DNA of 64,000 nt from Amycolatopsis bartoniae (lineage in GTDB: Bacteria; Actinomycetota; Actinomycetes; Mycobacteriales; Pseudonocardiaceae), in the NCBI RefSeq assembly GCF_014191255.1, contig NZ_JACHWH010000002.1, positions 558,001 to 622,000 on the forward strand, read 5' to 3'. The notes beneath the pieces were generated by a model, which was not told the DNA's origin, did not search any database, and saw nothing but the letters and a program-made list of their open reading frames with translations. The translations under genes and the position numbers were made by a program. How positions within the stretch are numbered: position 1 is the first letter of the stretch; every line of letters starts with the position of its first letter. Of this stretch, positions 1 to 9,718 are shown piece after piece.

Positions 1-861
1 GAGCACGAGCAGCGCGACGACCTTCGCCAGCACGAGCAGGCCGTAGTCGGTGGTGACGAGGTCGGCGAGCGAGATCCGGACGAGTGCGTTGATCACGCCC
101 GAAAGCGCCATCACGATCCAGCAGACGAGCGCGAGCTTCGAGAACCGGCTCGCTGCGAGCGTGAGGTGCTCGCCTCGCCGCCAACCGTGAGCCAGCAACG
201 CGAACAGGCCGCCGACCCAGAGCGAAGCGGCGACGAGGTGGTAGAGCAGGCTGTTGGTCGCCATGTCGTGCGAGCCGCCGCTTGCGGAGTGCCCCGTGAG
301 CGCCACTGGCACCAGGCCCGCGACGGACACGAAGAACAGCACGGCTGTCCAGCCCCACGACAACGCGATCCGGCAGCCGACCGCGACCACGAGCGCGATC
401 GCCGCCGTGAACAACCACGCCTTCGGCTGCTCGATCGCGTCGATCAGGTCGACGAAGACGACCGGCGAGAAGATCTCGGTGACGGGCTTGCCCGCACCGT
501 CGGCCGCGGTGAAGAACACCGACGCGATCGCCGTCACGAACCAGACCCACGCCGCGATCCCCGCGGTCCGCAGTGCGGCGTACCCGTCCCGCGCGACCGT
601 GCCGGAGGACTGCGGCGGCACGAGGAACGCCGCGAGGAGCAGCGAACCGACGCACACCACCGATGCCGCGTCCGCCAGGACCCGCACGACCCCGAGGCCG
701 TAGTGCGTCAGCACCCCCGGATCGGGCAGGCCCGCGATGACGTACGTGGCGTCACCGGAGATCACGAGCAGTGCGACCGCGAGAACCGCGGCGAGGATCA
801 CGCTCACCGCGAGCAGCGGCAGCACACTGACCTTGCGCCGGGAGGGGGCTTGAGACTCCAC
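1..861 (-). CDS. CopD-like copper-resistance / cytochrome oxidase assembly membrane protein, partial
   Basis: The reading frame runs leftward from a GTG at 859-861 to the window edge without a stop, so only the first 287 residues are visible. The translation begins VESQAPSRRKVSVLPLLAV and contains about seven hydrophobic segments. It includes the motif GHSASGGSHDMATNSLLYHLVAASLWVGGL, which in shorter form (LYHLVAASLWVGG) is typical of the CopD family. In actinobacteria CopD is often fused to a C-terminal CtaG-like oxidase assembly domain; that part would lie off the window. A role in copper handling is inferred from family only. The start is the GTG just after the spacer shared with the upstream MFS gene, which ends 20 bases away. 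Confidence 0.75.
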   Translation of the reverse strand, partial: MESQAPSRRKVSVLPLLAVSVILAAVLAVALLVISGDATYVIAGLPDPGVLTHYGLGVVRVLADAASVVCVGSLLLAAFLVPPQSSGTVARDGYAALRTAGIAAWVWFVTAIASVFFTAADGAGKPVTEIFSPVVFVDLIDAIEQPKAWLFTAAIALVVAVGCRIALSWGWTAVLFFVSVAGLVPVALTGHSASGGSHDMATNSLLYHLVAASLWVGGLFALLAHGWRRGEHLTLAASRFSKLALVCWIVMALSGVINALVRISLADLVTTDYGLLVLAKVVALLVL

Positions 862-881
862 GCTACGAGGGTAGGCCCGCC

Positions 882-2063
882 TCAGCGAACGTTGCCCGCC
901 GCGGTGACCTCCCGGTGACGTGCGCGACCTGCGGCGACGGCCGCAGGAGCGATGAGCGCGGCGAGCAGTCCGACGACGACGAACGAAACGGACAACGACG
1001 TCAGCTGCGCCACACCGCCGACGACAGGGGGCCCAGCGAGGAATCCGCTGTACGCGATCGTGGTGACGAACGCGATCTCCCGCTCCCCTCCGCTGTCGTC
1101 GTCCCGCTTGCCCGCCGCTCCGGCCAGGCTCAACGCAATCGGGAAGGACGCGGCGAGGCCGGCTCCGGCCAGTCCGAAACCGGCGTAGGCGAATGCGGCG
1201 ACCGGCACGACCGCCGCGACGACGAGCCCGACACCGGCGAGGATCGCCCCCGCTGCCAGCGTCCTCGCCGGCCCGAACCGGTTCTGGACCCACGCGCCGC
1301 CGAGCCGCGTCACGGCCATGGTCAGCGAGAACCCGGTGAACGCGAGTGCTGCCGCACCCTGGTCGATGTGCTGCACGGTGACCAGCAGCAAGGCCGACCA
1401 GTCCGAGCTCGCGCCTTCCGCGATCGCCGAGCACAGGGCGATCGCGGCGAGCAGCCACAGCACCGGACGCCGGATCGGGGCGACCCGCGACTTCGCGTGT
1501 GTCTCCTCGGTACGCGGCGCCGCCCGCGGCAGGCCGGGCAGCACGACCAGGAGAGCGACCAGGATCACGACCACGGCGACCAGGAAGTGCCGGAACGGGG
1601 ACCAGGAATGGGCCGCCGCCAGTCCCGCGGCGGCCGACGCGATCAGCCCCCCGAAGCTGAATCCGGCGTGGAAGAGGGGCATGAGTGCGCGCCCGGCGCG
1701 CCGTTCCACTCCGACCGCACCGATGTTCATCGAGACGTCCAGCGCTCCGACCGAGAAACCCAGCCCGAACATCACGAACCCGAGCGCGAGCACGGAGCTC
1801 GCAGCGCCCACGAAAGGCAGGACGACGCAGGACAGGAGTGTCGCCGCCACCATCGCGGTGCGCGCGCCGAAGCGCTCGACGAACCGGCCCGACATGGACG
1901 CCGCCAGCACCATCCCGATGCTCGATCCGAGCAGCGCCAACCCCAGCGAGCCGGGCGCGGCGTGCAGCCGCTCGGCCAACGCGGGTACCCGGGGAGCCCA
2001 CGAGCCGTAGACAGCTCCGTTGATCCCGAACACCACGAACACCGCGACACGGTCGCCGATCAT
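882..2063 (-). CDS. MFS transporter, divergent from LacI regulator
   Basis: A 393-residue protein with about twelve hydrophobic segments. It has the MFS early motif region (VYGSWAPRVPALAERL) and a mid-protein second half with AFTGFSLTMAVTRLGG. This resembles the YbjJ/FucP-like branch often annotated as sugar or multidrug MFS. The ATG at 2063 is chosen because an AAGGAGGT ribosome site lies five bases upstream; a longer reading frame to 2111 has no such site and runs through the operator. It is divergent from the LacI-family gene at 2131, and the palindrome between them suggests repression by that regulator. The substrate cannot be read from sequence; a sugar-type effector is inferred from the regulator family. 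Confidence 0.85.
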   Translation of the reverse strand: MIGDRVAVFVVFGINGAVYGSWAPRVPALAERLHAAPGSLGLALLGSSIGMVLAASMSGRFVERFGARTAMVAATLLSCVVLPFVGAASSVLALGFVMFGLGFSVGALDVSMNIGAVGVERRAGRALMPLFHAGFSFGGLIASAAAGLAAAHSWSPFRHFLVAVVVILVALLVVLPGLPRAAPRTEETHAKSRVAPIRRPVLWLLAAIALCSAIAEGASSDWSALLLVTVQHIDQGAAALAFTGFSLTMAVTRLGGAWVQNRFGPARTLAAGAILAGVGLVVAAVVPVAAFAYAGFGLAGAGLAASFPIALSLAGAAGKRDDDSGGEREIAFVTTIAYSGFLAGPPVVGGVAQLTSLSVSFVVVGLLAALIAPAAVAAGRARHREVTAAGNVR

Positions 2064-2088
2064 GCGACACCTCCTTGCTCCACCTTGA

Positions 2089-2102
2089 CTTAAGCGCTTC
2101 AG
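2089..2102. promoter_or_regulatory. LacI-type operator between divergent MFS and lacI-family genes
   Basis: The sequence CTTAAGCGCTTCAG contains the 8-bp palindrome AAGCGCTT (2092-2099), with matching outer bases CT/AG. This core is characteristic of GalR/LacI operators. It lies 26 bases upstream of the MFS start and 28 bases upstream of the regulator start. It abuts the likely -35 region of the regulator, whose -10 appears to be TACACT at 2119-2124, so one bound dimer could control both genes. Confidence 0.7.
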
Positions 2103-2130
2103 AAAATCCATACCCTTCTACACTGGTCCG

Positions 2131-3204
2131 ATGACAGGTCGGCGACGCCCGACGCTGGACGACGTCGCGGACGCCGTCGGCGTCTCCCGGGCGACGGTCT
2201 CGAACGCGTACAACCGTCCGGACCAGCTCTCCGCACAGCTGCGCGAGGAGGTGCTCCGCGCGGCGAAGCGCCTCGGCTACACCGGTCCGAACCCGGTCGC
2301 GCGCAGCCTCGCGACGAAACGCAGCGGAGCGATCGCCTTCATGCTCGACACCGGGTTGTCCGCGGCGTTCTCCGATCCGGCTCTGTCGATCACGCTCGAC
2401 GCGCTCAGCGCCGCAGTCGACTCCGAAGGACACGCACTGCTCCTTCTCCCTGGAGGCGACGATGGCGGCCCACGTGCGGACCGAGTGCTTGCGGCGCAGG
2501 CCGACCTCGCCGTCGCCTACTCGCTTGCCGACGGCGCGCCGGCGCTACGGGCGGTGCGCCAGCGAGGACTACCGCTCGTGGTGATCGACCAGCCCGTGGT
2601 GCCGGGCGCGGCACGGGTGAGCACCGATGACCGCGGCGGAGCCGTCGCGGCAGCGCGGCATCTGCTCGAACTCGGTCACCGGAGGTTCGGAATCCTTTCG
2701 GCGCAATGCCTTTCGGCGCCTCGGGGTGGTCCGCTCACGGCGGAACAGGCGGCTCGGTCGCGGTTTCGGGACAACCGCGAACGGCTTGCCGGCTACTTGG
2801 ACACTCTCGGAGAAGCGGGAATCTCAACGGACTCTGTTCCAATCTGGGAAAGCTCCGGGCTTTCCCGTGACGACGCGAAAATGGGGGCGGCAGCGCTGCT
2901 CGACCGGCCGGAGCGACCGACCGCACTGCTGTGCATGTCGGACGAACTGGCCGTCGCCGCACTGGCAGCGGCGAAGGAGCGTGGACTTTCGGTACCGGAC
3001 GATGTGTCCATAGTGGGCTTCGACGACACGCCCGTGGCGCGCTGGGCGGAGCCTCAGTTGACGACCATACACCAGGATCTCGTCGGCAAGGGCAGATTGG
3101 CCGGAGAAATCGCTTTGCGCCTGCTCGCCGGACACCGGGTGCCGGATCCGACCACTTTGGACGTTGAGTTGACGGTCCGCGGATCTACTGGGCCCGCGCG
3201 ATAG
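2131..3204 (+). CDS. LacI-family transcriptional regulator
   Basis: A 357-residue protein with an N-terminal helix-turn-helix (TLDDVADAVGVSRATVSNAYN, residues 7-27) and hinge (NPVARSLATKRSGAIAFML). A type-I periplasmic-binding-like effector domain follows, ending with the conserved VSIVGFDDTPVARWAEPQLTT region and TVRGST. The start ATG lies six bases after a -10-like TACACT with no ribosome site, so the message is probably leaderless. It is divergent from the MFS gene and very likely controls it and itself through the palindrome at 2089-2102. The effector is unknown; a carbohydrate is usual for the family. The region around residues 190-230 is longer than in many relatives. Confidence 0.93.
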   Translation: MTGRRRPTLDDVADAVGVSRATVSNAYNRPDQLSAQLREEVLRAAKRLGYTGPNPVARSLATKRSGAIAFMLDTGLSAAFSDPALSITLDALSAAVDSEGHALLLLPGGDDGGPRADRVLAAQADLAVAYSLADGAPALRAVRQRGLPLVVIDQPVVPGAARVSTDDRGGAVAAARHLLELGHRRFGILSAQCLSAPRGGPLTAEQAARSRFRDNRERLAGYLDTLGEAGISTDSVPIWESSGLSRDDAKMGAAALLDRPERPTALLCMSDELAVAALAAAKERGLSVPDDVSIVGFDDTPVARWAEPQLTTIHQDLVGKGRLAGEIALRLLAGHRVPDPTTLDVELTVRGSTGPAR

Positions 3205-3240
3205 CAGAAGGCCAGCGAGCGGACAACGCGTTCGGCGAAA

Positions 3241-3290
3241 CTGTGGATAACTGATACCCGATCGAGCGAGCGGAAACTACTTATCCACAG
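3241..3290. promoter_or_regulatory. Inverted pair of exact DnaA-box sequences
   Basis: TGTGGATAA occurs at 3242-3250 and its exact complement TTATCCACA at 3281-3289, giving 10-bp inverted arms 30 bases apart in the spacer after the LacI-family gene. Both match the classical DnaA box. There is no dnaA, dnaN or box cluster here, so this is not an origin. It could be a regulatory or DnaA-titration site, or an unusual long-loop hairpin. Confidence 0.5.
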
Positions 3291-3384
3291 AAGTAGAAAT
3301 GCCTGATGACAAACTCCTTCCGGGCCGCCATTGTGGAGTGCATGAGCGGCACAGTGCCGCGAACCACTTCTCAGGGGGAGAAAC

Positions 3385-3762
3385 ATGAAACTGCGTGCAA
3401 ATCTGCCTCGCGTACTCGTCATCGCCGTTCTCGGCCTGTTCTGCGGATCGGGTATCGCACAGGCCGATCCACGACCGTCCGACGGGTGTGAGCGCGGCGA
3501 ATTCTGTGCGTGGACAAAGGAGTTCTACGCGGACGCCGTGCAGCGCATCGATCTCCGCACAGCCAACCCCGGGGAGTGCATCCCGCTTTCCGGCGGGTTC
3601 GAGGCCCGGTCGTTCGTCAACCAGATGAGCCGTGACATCACCGTCTACCAGGATGTCGAGTGCAGTACCGAAGGCGACTTCACGACCTATCCGGGTAAGG
3701 GGACGTTCATTCCCCGGGCACCCTTCGTCGTACGGGCCATCCAGATCTGGGACACGGTTTAG
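3385..3762 (+). CDS. Secreted peptidase inhibitor I36-like protein
   Basis: A 125-residue protein that starts with a Sec signal peptide (positive MKLRANLPR, then the hydrophobic VLVIAVLGLFCGSGIAQA). Cleavage is likely after AQA near residue 26. The mature part holds cysteines in CERGEFCAW, GECIPL and VECSTEG and the pattern FCAWTKEFYADA, which fit the peptidase inhibitor I36 / beta-gamma-crystallin-like family of small actinobacterial exoproteins. AGGGGGAG lies four bases before the ATG. It is a single-gene unit followed by strong hairpins. Inhibition of a protease is a family inference only; the exoprotease at 15.1-15.9 kb is not a neighbour. Confidence 0.8.
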   Translation: MKLRANLPRVLVIAVLGLFCGSGIAQADPRPSDGCERGEFCAWTKEFYADAVQRIDLRTANPGECIPLSGGFEARSFVNQMSRDITVYQDVECSTEGDFTTYPGKGTFIPRAPFVVRAIQIWDTV

Positions 3763-3852
3763 CGGCGACGCCAGATGTGGCGGCCGGCCGTCGCTCCTGG
3801 GGACTTCGGTCCTCGGCCGGTCCGTCCGGGGACTGCCTGAGCGCAGCCCCCG

Positions 3853-3935
3853 CCCGCGGGTGCACCTTCCGCCCCGAAACGGGTGCACCCGCGGGTCTCC
3901 TCCGGCGGCTTACTGGGGGCGCCGCCGGCGGAGAC
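3853..3935. terminator. Two tandem stem-loops between convergent genes
   Basis: The first hairpin has a perfect 14-bp stem (CCCGCGGGTGCACC at 3853-3866 pairing with 3882-3895) and a 15-base loop. The second follows at once with a 15-bp stem carrying one mismatch (3895-3909 with 3921-3935), an 11-base loop, and a short T run after it on the + strand. They lie between the I36-like gene and the convergent glycosidase, so they probably end transcription in both directions. Confidence 0.7.
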
Positions 3936-3974
3936 CGTCTTTCCGCACACGAGTCACTGAGCGAGGAGGGATGG

Positions 3975-5801
<1,827 letters not shown>

Positions 5802-6161
5802 GCCGCGCACCCTACCGCCGGGAGGTTGGGATGATCCATTGAATCGAGGAGGAAGCCGTTGCCGCGTGCAGGCCAACCGCTTGCTCACGAGCACGTGAAC
5901 CCTTCGACAAGGGCGGCCTGTGACCGTTGGTTCGCTTCACGCTGGTCTGTACGGCTACTCAGCGAGGCTGCCGGTCGAGACAACGCGGCGCAGCCGAGCA
6001 GTCAGGTGGGGCCGAGACCTCCGGCAGTAGGACCTCTGGTCGTGCCCGCGCGCGATTGAGCGGATGCTCATGACCGGCCAAGCCTCACCCGGTCGTGTGG
6101 TGACTGGCGGATCTCGGCGCGGACCACCTGTTCCCCGCCTGCGAGCGAGGCAGCGACCAGG
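5802..6161. other. Spacer without a supported gene
   Basis: This stretch lies upstream of the GH2 gene and downstream of the PP2C gene. A GGAGG motif precedes a TTG at 5859 that opens 66 codons, but the peptide is low-complexity, resembles no family and is probably not expressed. No hairpin or RNA gene was recognised. Confidence 0.4.
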
Positions 6162-6896
6162 TCAGCTCACGTCCGCGACCACGCACGTGATGTTGTCCGG
6201 ACCGCCGCCGGCGTTGGCCAGCTCGACGAGCTTCTGCACGACCTCGTCCGGGTCGGTGACCTGCCTCAGGGTCTCCGCGATCAGCTCGGGTGGGAGGACG
6301 TCGGACAGACCGTCGGAGCAGATGAGGTATCGGTCGCCGGGGTGGGCCTCGACCACGAACACATCCGGCTCGACCTGGCCGCCGCTCTGCAGTGCTCGCG
6401 TGAGCACCGACCGGCTGGGGTGGGTCATGGCGGCTTCCGGCGTGATCCGGCCCTGGTCGACCAGTTCCTGGACCACCGTGTGGTCGCGCGTGATCTGCTC
6501 CAGCTCGCCCTCGCGGAGGCGGTAGGCGCGGGAGTCACCGACGTGCGCCACGACGAACTCCTTGCCGCGCCAGAGCAGGGTGGTCATGGTGGTGCCCATG
6601 CCCTGGAGCGCGGGGTCCTCCTCGGCCAGCGCGGTCAGCCGCTGGGCCGCGTCGGCCACGGTCTCCGCCAGGACCTCGGCGGGGTCCACGTCGGAGTCGG
6701 CAAGGCGCTGGTCGAGGTCGGTGATCGCGGCGATCGCGGTCGAGCTGGCGACCTCGCCCGCGACGTGGCCCCCCATGCCGTCGGCGACGGCGAGCAGCCG
6801 TGAGCTGGTGAAGACCGAGTCCTCGTTCGCATCCCGCCGCTGGCCGACATCGGTCGCGACGGCATACCGGAGCGTCAGTGACCCACTGGGTTCCAT
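6162..6896 (-). CDS. PP2C-type serine/threonine protein phosphatase
   Basis: A 244-residue cytosolic phosphatase with the PPM metal-binding motifs in order: RRDANEDS near residue 17, ADGMGGHVAGE near 37, HVGDSRAYRLR near 115, YLICSDGLSD near 187 and GGPDNITCV near the C-terminus. These aspartates bind two Mn/Mg ions. The family reverses PASTA-type and other Ser/Thr kinases (PstP is the actinobacterial example). This copy lacks a transmembrane tail and is not in the pknA/pknB operon, so it is a stand-alone paralogue. The start at 6896 (MEPSGSLTLRYAVATDVG) matches the family; the extension to 6941 does not. Confidence 0.92.
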   Translation of the reverse strand: MEPSGSLTLRYAVATDVGQRRDANEDSVFTSSRLLAVADGMGGHVAGEVASSTAIAAITDLDQRLADSDVDPAEVLAETVADAAQRLTALAEEDPALQGMGTTMTTLLWRGKEFVVAHVGDSRAYRLREGELEQITRDHTVVQELVDQGRITPEAAMTHPSRSVLTRALQSGGQVEPDVFVVEAHPGDRYLICSDGLSDVLPPELIAETLRQVTDPDEVVQKLVELANAGGGPDNITCVVADVS

Positions 6897-7446
6897 GAGT
6901 GAAGTAAAGCAGTGACCGATCCGCGGCGGCACCGGCCTCACCCCCGCTGACCGGGGGACAGGCGACCGAGCAAGATCATCAAGACCGATCCGCCCCGGAT
7001 TGGGCTCGTTCGCGGTGAATCCTCGCCGTGGTGCCCGGCCTGTCTCGGCCCACGGAGCTCAGCTTCAGCGGTCCAGCGGGCCGAGCACTCGGACGGCACC
7101 TCGCGGCGTGCCCATTCGACCCACCCGGTCGGCAGAGCGGCCGCCCGGCCGACGCGACTGCCCCAGCCGCTGAGGACCAGCTGCCCGACGGCTCGCGTGG
7201 CTCGCCGAGCGGCGCTCCACCACCGCGCGACACCGGCCGACGGGACTGGTCCTGCCGGTGCGGGTCCACAAGGTGACAACCGGCGTGCACCCACCAGCGC
7301 GGGTCCGCAGCCCGACAACCAACGGCCCACTGAGCGACCTGAGAGCGCACACCGCTGCCCGATCGGTGCGGCAGGGACTCGGCACTAATCACTTCGGCCG
7401 GCAACCCGGTGCGGTGACGCGACCGGGGGTACACCAGCCCGTGCGG
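6897..7446. other. 550-bp spacer, nothing recognised
   Basis: This lies between the tandem GNAT gene and the PP2C gene, both leftward. Several overlapping open frames exist on both strands, but they are arginine/proline-rich with no family resemblance and no good ribosome sites. No tRNA, riboswitch or strong hairpin was recognised. Confidence 0.4.
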
Positions 7447-8937
7447 TTACGGTATCCGCCGGATGTAGGCATGTTGACGGTCGGACACTTCGAAGCCCAC
7501 GCGCCGGTAAATGTTCAGTGCGTTGTGGGCGTTGCTCTCGTCGACGCCCAGTGCCGCGCGCTCGTAGCCCTGCTCACGGGCCACTCTCAGCGTGTGCGCC
7601 AGCAGCGCCGTTGCCACGCCTCGCCCTCGTGACGCAGCGCGGGTTCCGACGTAGGAGACCTGCAGCTCACGCACGCCCGTCGCTTCGGCATCTGACTCGT
7701 AGAAGGCCGACAACACGAACGAGGCGACTTCGCCAGCATCCGAGAGAAGCAGGAACGACGACTCCGGGCGGAAGACTGGGCTGCCGGTCACCCGGTGCCG
7801 GAACAGCTCGGGTGAGTACGCCGCCATGCCCCAATGACCGCGGAACGCCTCGTTCAACGCCAGGCGGGTCGCTTCCTCGTGCTCCGGGGCGTAACCGGCC
7901 AAGCGCAGGTCCGCGGGCAGTTCGTGCGGCACGACCGCCGCGCCGGAACCCGCCGGGCCGAGATCCGCCCTGGCCAGATCTGCCGGACCGAAATCCGCCC
8001 TGCCGATGTCCGCCATGCCCAGATCCGCCAGACTGGACTCCCCCGGGCCGAGATCCGCACCGCCGGAATCCGGACCGAGACCCGCCCTGCCGGTATCCAC
8101 CGGGCCTAGATCCGGCGGACCGGAATTCACCGGGCTGGAATCCGCTGCGCCGGAACCTACCGGGCCGAGAGCCGCCGCCCCCGGACCCATCGGACCGAGA
8201 TCCGCCCTGCCCAGCTCCGCCCTGCCCAGCTCCGCCGGGCCGAGATCCGCTCTACCGATGTCCGCCGGGGCCAGATCCGCCAAACTGGACTCCCCCGGGT
8301 CGAGAGCCGCACCGTCAGAACCCCCCGGGCCGAGATCCGCCGCGCTGGAAGCCGGACCGAGACCCGCCCTCCCGAGAGCCGCCGCGCTGGAATCCAGACC
8401 GAGACCCGCCCTGACTAGAGCCGCCCCGCCAGAATCCGGACCGAAACCCGCGCCTCGAAGATCGGCTCGCATCGTCGCGAAGGAGCGGGAGCGGGTGAAA
8501 CCCGCCTCGGTCAGTAGGGCCGCGTACCATCGCTGGTTCTCGTGGCTTCGGGCGTGCAGCTCCAGCGGCGCCTGCGGGAACGTCTGCGAGTGCAGCTTCG
8601 GCGCCGTCGCCAGTAGCCACTCGATCAGCGGCTTCCCCAGCTCCCGGCACTCGGGATGCACCTGCAGCTCCACGCGCATCCGGTGCTCCGGGTTCGCCTC
8701 CTCCCGCGGCACTGCCATCGCGTACCCGATCAGCCGTCCGCTGTCCCACGCGGACGTGCTGCCGTCGGGCAAGCGGACGTTCGGCGCGGTCAGCTCCTCA
8801 CGCACGTCGTCCACGCTGTAGTGCTCATGCGTCGGCTCCACCGCTTCGGCCGCGTGCAGCAGCTCCGCGATGGCACCGGCGTCCTCAACCGAAAGAGCCC
8901 GCCACGTCCAGTTCACCCGGCCCAGCGTAAGAGCCAC
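7447..8937 (-). CDS. Tandem GNAT acetyltransferase with pentapeptide-like expanded linker
   Basis: A 496-residue protein. Residues 10-155 form a degenerate GNAT domain (LQVHPECRELGKPLIEWLL in place of the acetyl-CoA loop). Residues 345-496 form a canonical GNAT domain with VGTRAASRGRGVATALL as the RxxGxG pyrophosphate loop and NALNIYRRVGFEV at the end. Two-domain GNATs of this kind resemble mycothiol synthase, but the usual length is about 300-330. The extra 180 residues (about 158-335) are a five-residue-period repeat such as ADIGR-ADLGP-AELGR-AELGR-ADLGP, which fits the pentapeptide pattern A(D/E)LxX but is glycine- and proline-rich. The start may be GTG 8937 or GTG 8916. Substrate unknown. 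Confidence 0.85.
   Translation of the reverse strand: MALTLGRVNWTWRALSVEDAGAIAELLHAAEAVEPTHEHYSVDDVREELTAPNVRLPDGSTSAWDSGRLIGYAMAVPREEANPEHRMRVELQVHPECRELGKPLIEWLLATAPKLHSQTFPQAPLELHARSHENQRWYAALLTEAGFTRSRSFATMRADLRGAGFGPDSGGAALVRAGLGLDSSAAALGRAGLGPASSAADLGPGGSDGAALDPGESSLADLAPADIGRADLGPAELGRAELGRADLGPMGPGAAALGPVGSGAADSSPVNSGPPDLGPVDTGRAGLGPDSGGADLGPGESSLADLGMADIGRADFGPADLARADLGPAGSGAAVVPHELPADLRLAGYAPEHEEATRLALNEAFRGHWGMAAYSPELFRHRVTGSPVFRPESSFLLLSDAGEVASFVLSAFYESDAEATGVRELQVSYVGTRAASRGRGVATALLAHTLRVAREQGYERAALGVDESNAHNALNIYRRVGFEVSDRQHAYIRRIP
7933..8466. repeat. 15-bp-period coding repeat inside the GNAT gene
   Basis: About 530 bp built from variants of a 15-bp unit (for example CCGAGATCCGCCCTG on the + strand). 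A higher-order duplication places two copies of CTGGACTCCCCCGGG 252 bp (84 codons) apart, around 8040 and 8290. The copies are diverged, and every unit keeps the reading frame. Confidence 0.85.
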
Positions 8938-8984
8938 CGGACACCTGTCCCACCGATTTTCCGTGAACCGTTAACCTGCTTGAC

Positions 8985-9716
8985 GTGCTCGTGCTGCTGC
9001 CCCCTTCGGAGACCAAGGCCCCCGGCGGTGACGGGCCGCCGCTCGATCTCGACGCACTGTCCTATCCCGAGCTGAACCCCGTCCGCCGGAAGCTCGCCGA
9101 CGCCCTTGTCGAGCTCACCGCCGACGTCCCCGCCAGCCTCGACGCCCTCGGCCTGTCCCCGCGGCAGGAGGACGAGGTCGCCCGCAACGCCGCGCTGTGG
9201 ACGTCACCGACGCTCCCCGCGCTGGAGCGCTATACCGGCGTCCTCTACGACGCGCTCGACATCGGCAGCTTCACGAAGACCCAGCTCGCCAAGGCGGAAC
9301 GACGCCTCGCCGTCGCGTCGGCGCTGTTCGGCATCGCGCGAGGAGACGACCGTATCCCCGCCTACCGGCTCTCCGGCGGCAGCTCACTCCCCTCGCTCGG
9401 CGCCTTGCGCCCCCTCTGGCGCCCCGCGCTGGAGCCGGTCCTCGCCGGCCTGGACGAGCTGGTCGTCGACCTTCGCTCCGGCGCCTACGCCGCGCTCGCG
9501 CGCATTCCGGACGCGGTCGTCGTGCGCGTGGTCACCGCCGGCGGCAAGACGATCAGCCACCACAACAAGGCCTACAAAGGACAGCTCGCCGCCACACTCG
9601 CGAAGACCGCGCGCGAACCGTCCACTGTGGAGGGACTGCTCCGGGTGGCCTCGAAGGCGGGGTACGACGTCAAGCGCACCGGCGAGCACGAGATCGACCT
9701 GGTCATCGCGCACTGA
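8985..9716 (+). CDS. yaaA: YaaA-family peroxide stress protein (DUF328)
   Basis: A 243-residue protein beginning LLPPSETKAPGG and containing LSPRQEDEVARN, ALERYTGVLYDALD, GGSSLPSLGALRPLWRP and a C-terminal TISHHNKAYKGQLAA. These are the conserved positions of the YaaA family, whose E. coli member lowers free iron during peroxide stress and binds DNA in vitro. The GTG start has no ribosome site but follows TAACCT (8972-8977) by seven bases, so it is probably leaderless. It is divergent from the GNAT gene, and its stop is two bases from the convergent flavoprotein stop. Confidence 0.9.
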   Translation: MLVLLPPSETKAPGGDGPPLDLDALSYPELNPVRRKLADALVELTADVPASLDALGLSPRQEDEVARNAALWTSPTLPALERYTGVLYDALDIGSFTKTQLAKAERRLAVASALFGIARGDDRIPAYRLSGGSSLPSLGALRPLWRPALEPVLAGLDELVVDLRSGAYAALARIPDAVVVRVVTAGGKTISHHNKAYKGQLAATLAKTAREPSTVEGLLRVASKAGYDVKRTGEHEIDLVIAH

Positions 9717-9718
9717 CC

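Noticed and set aside
3241..3290. Possible replication origin
   Set aside because: Only two DnaA boxes and no dnaA, dnaN, gyrase genes or AT-rich unwinding element.
5859..6059. 66-codon TTG-start frame with GGAGG upstream
   Set aside because: The site is good but the peptide is low-complexity with no family features; kept only as a note on the spacer.
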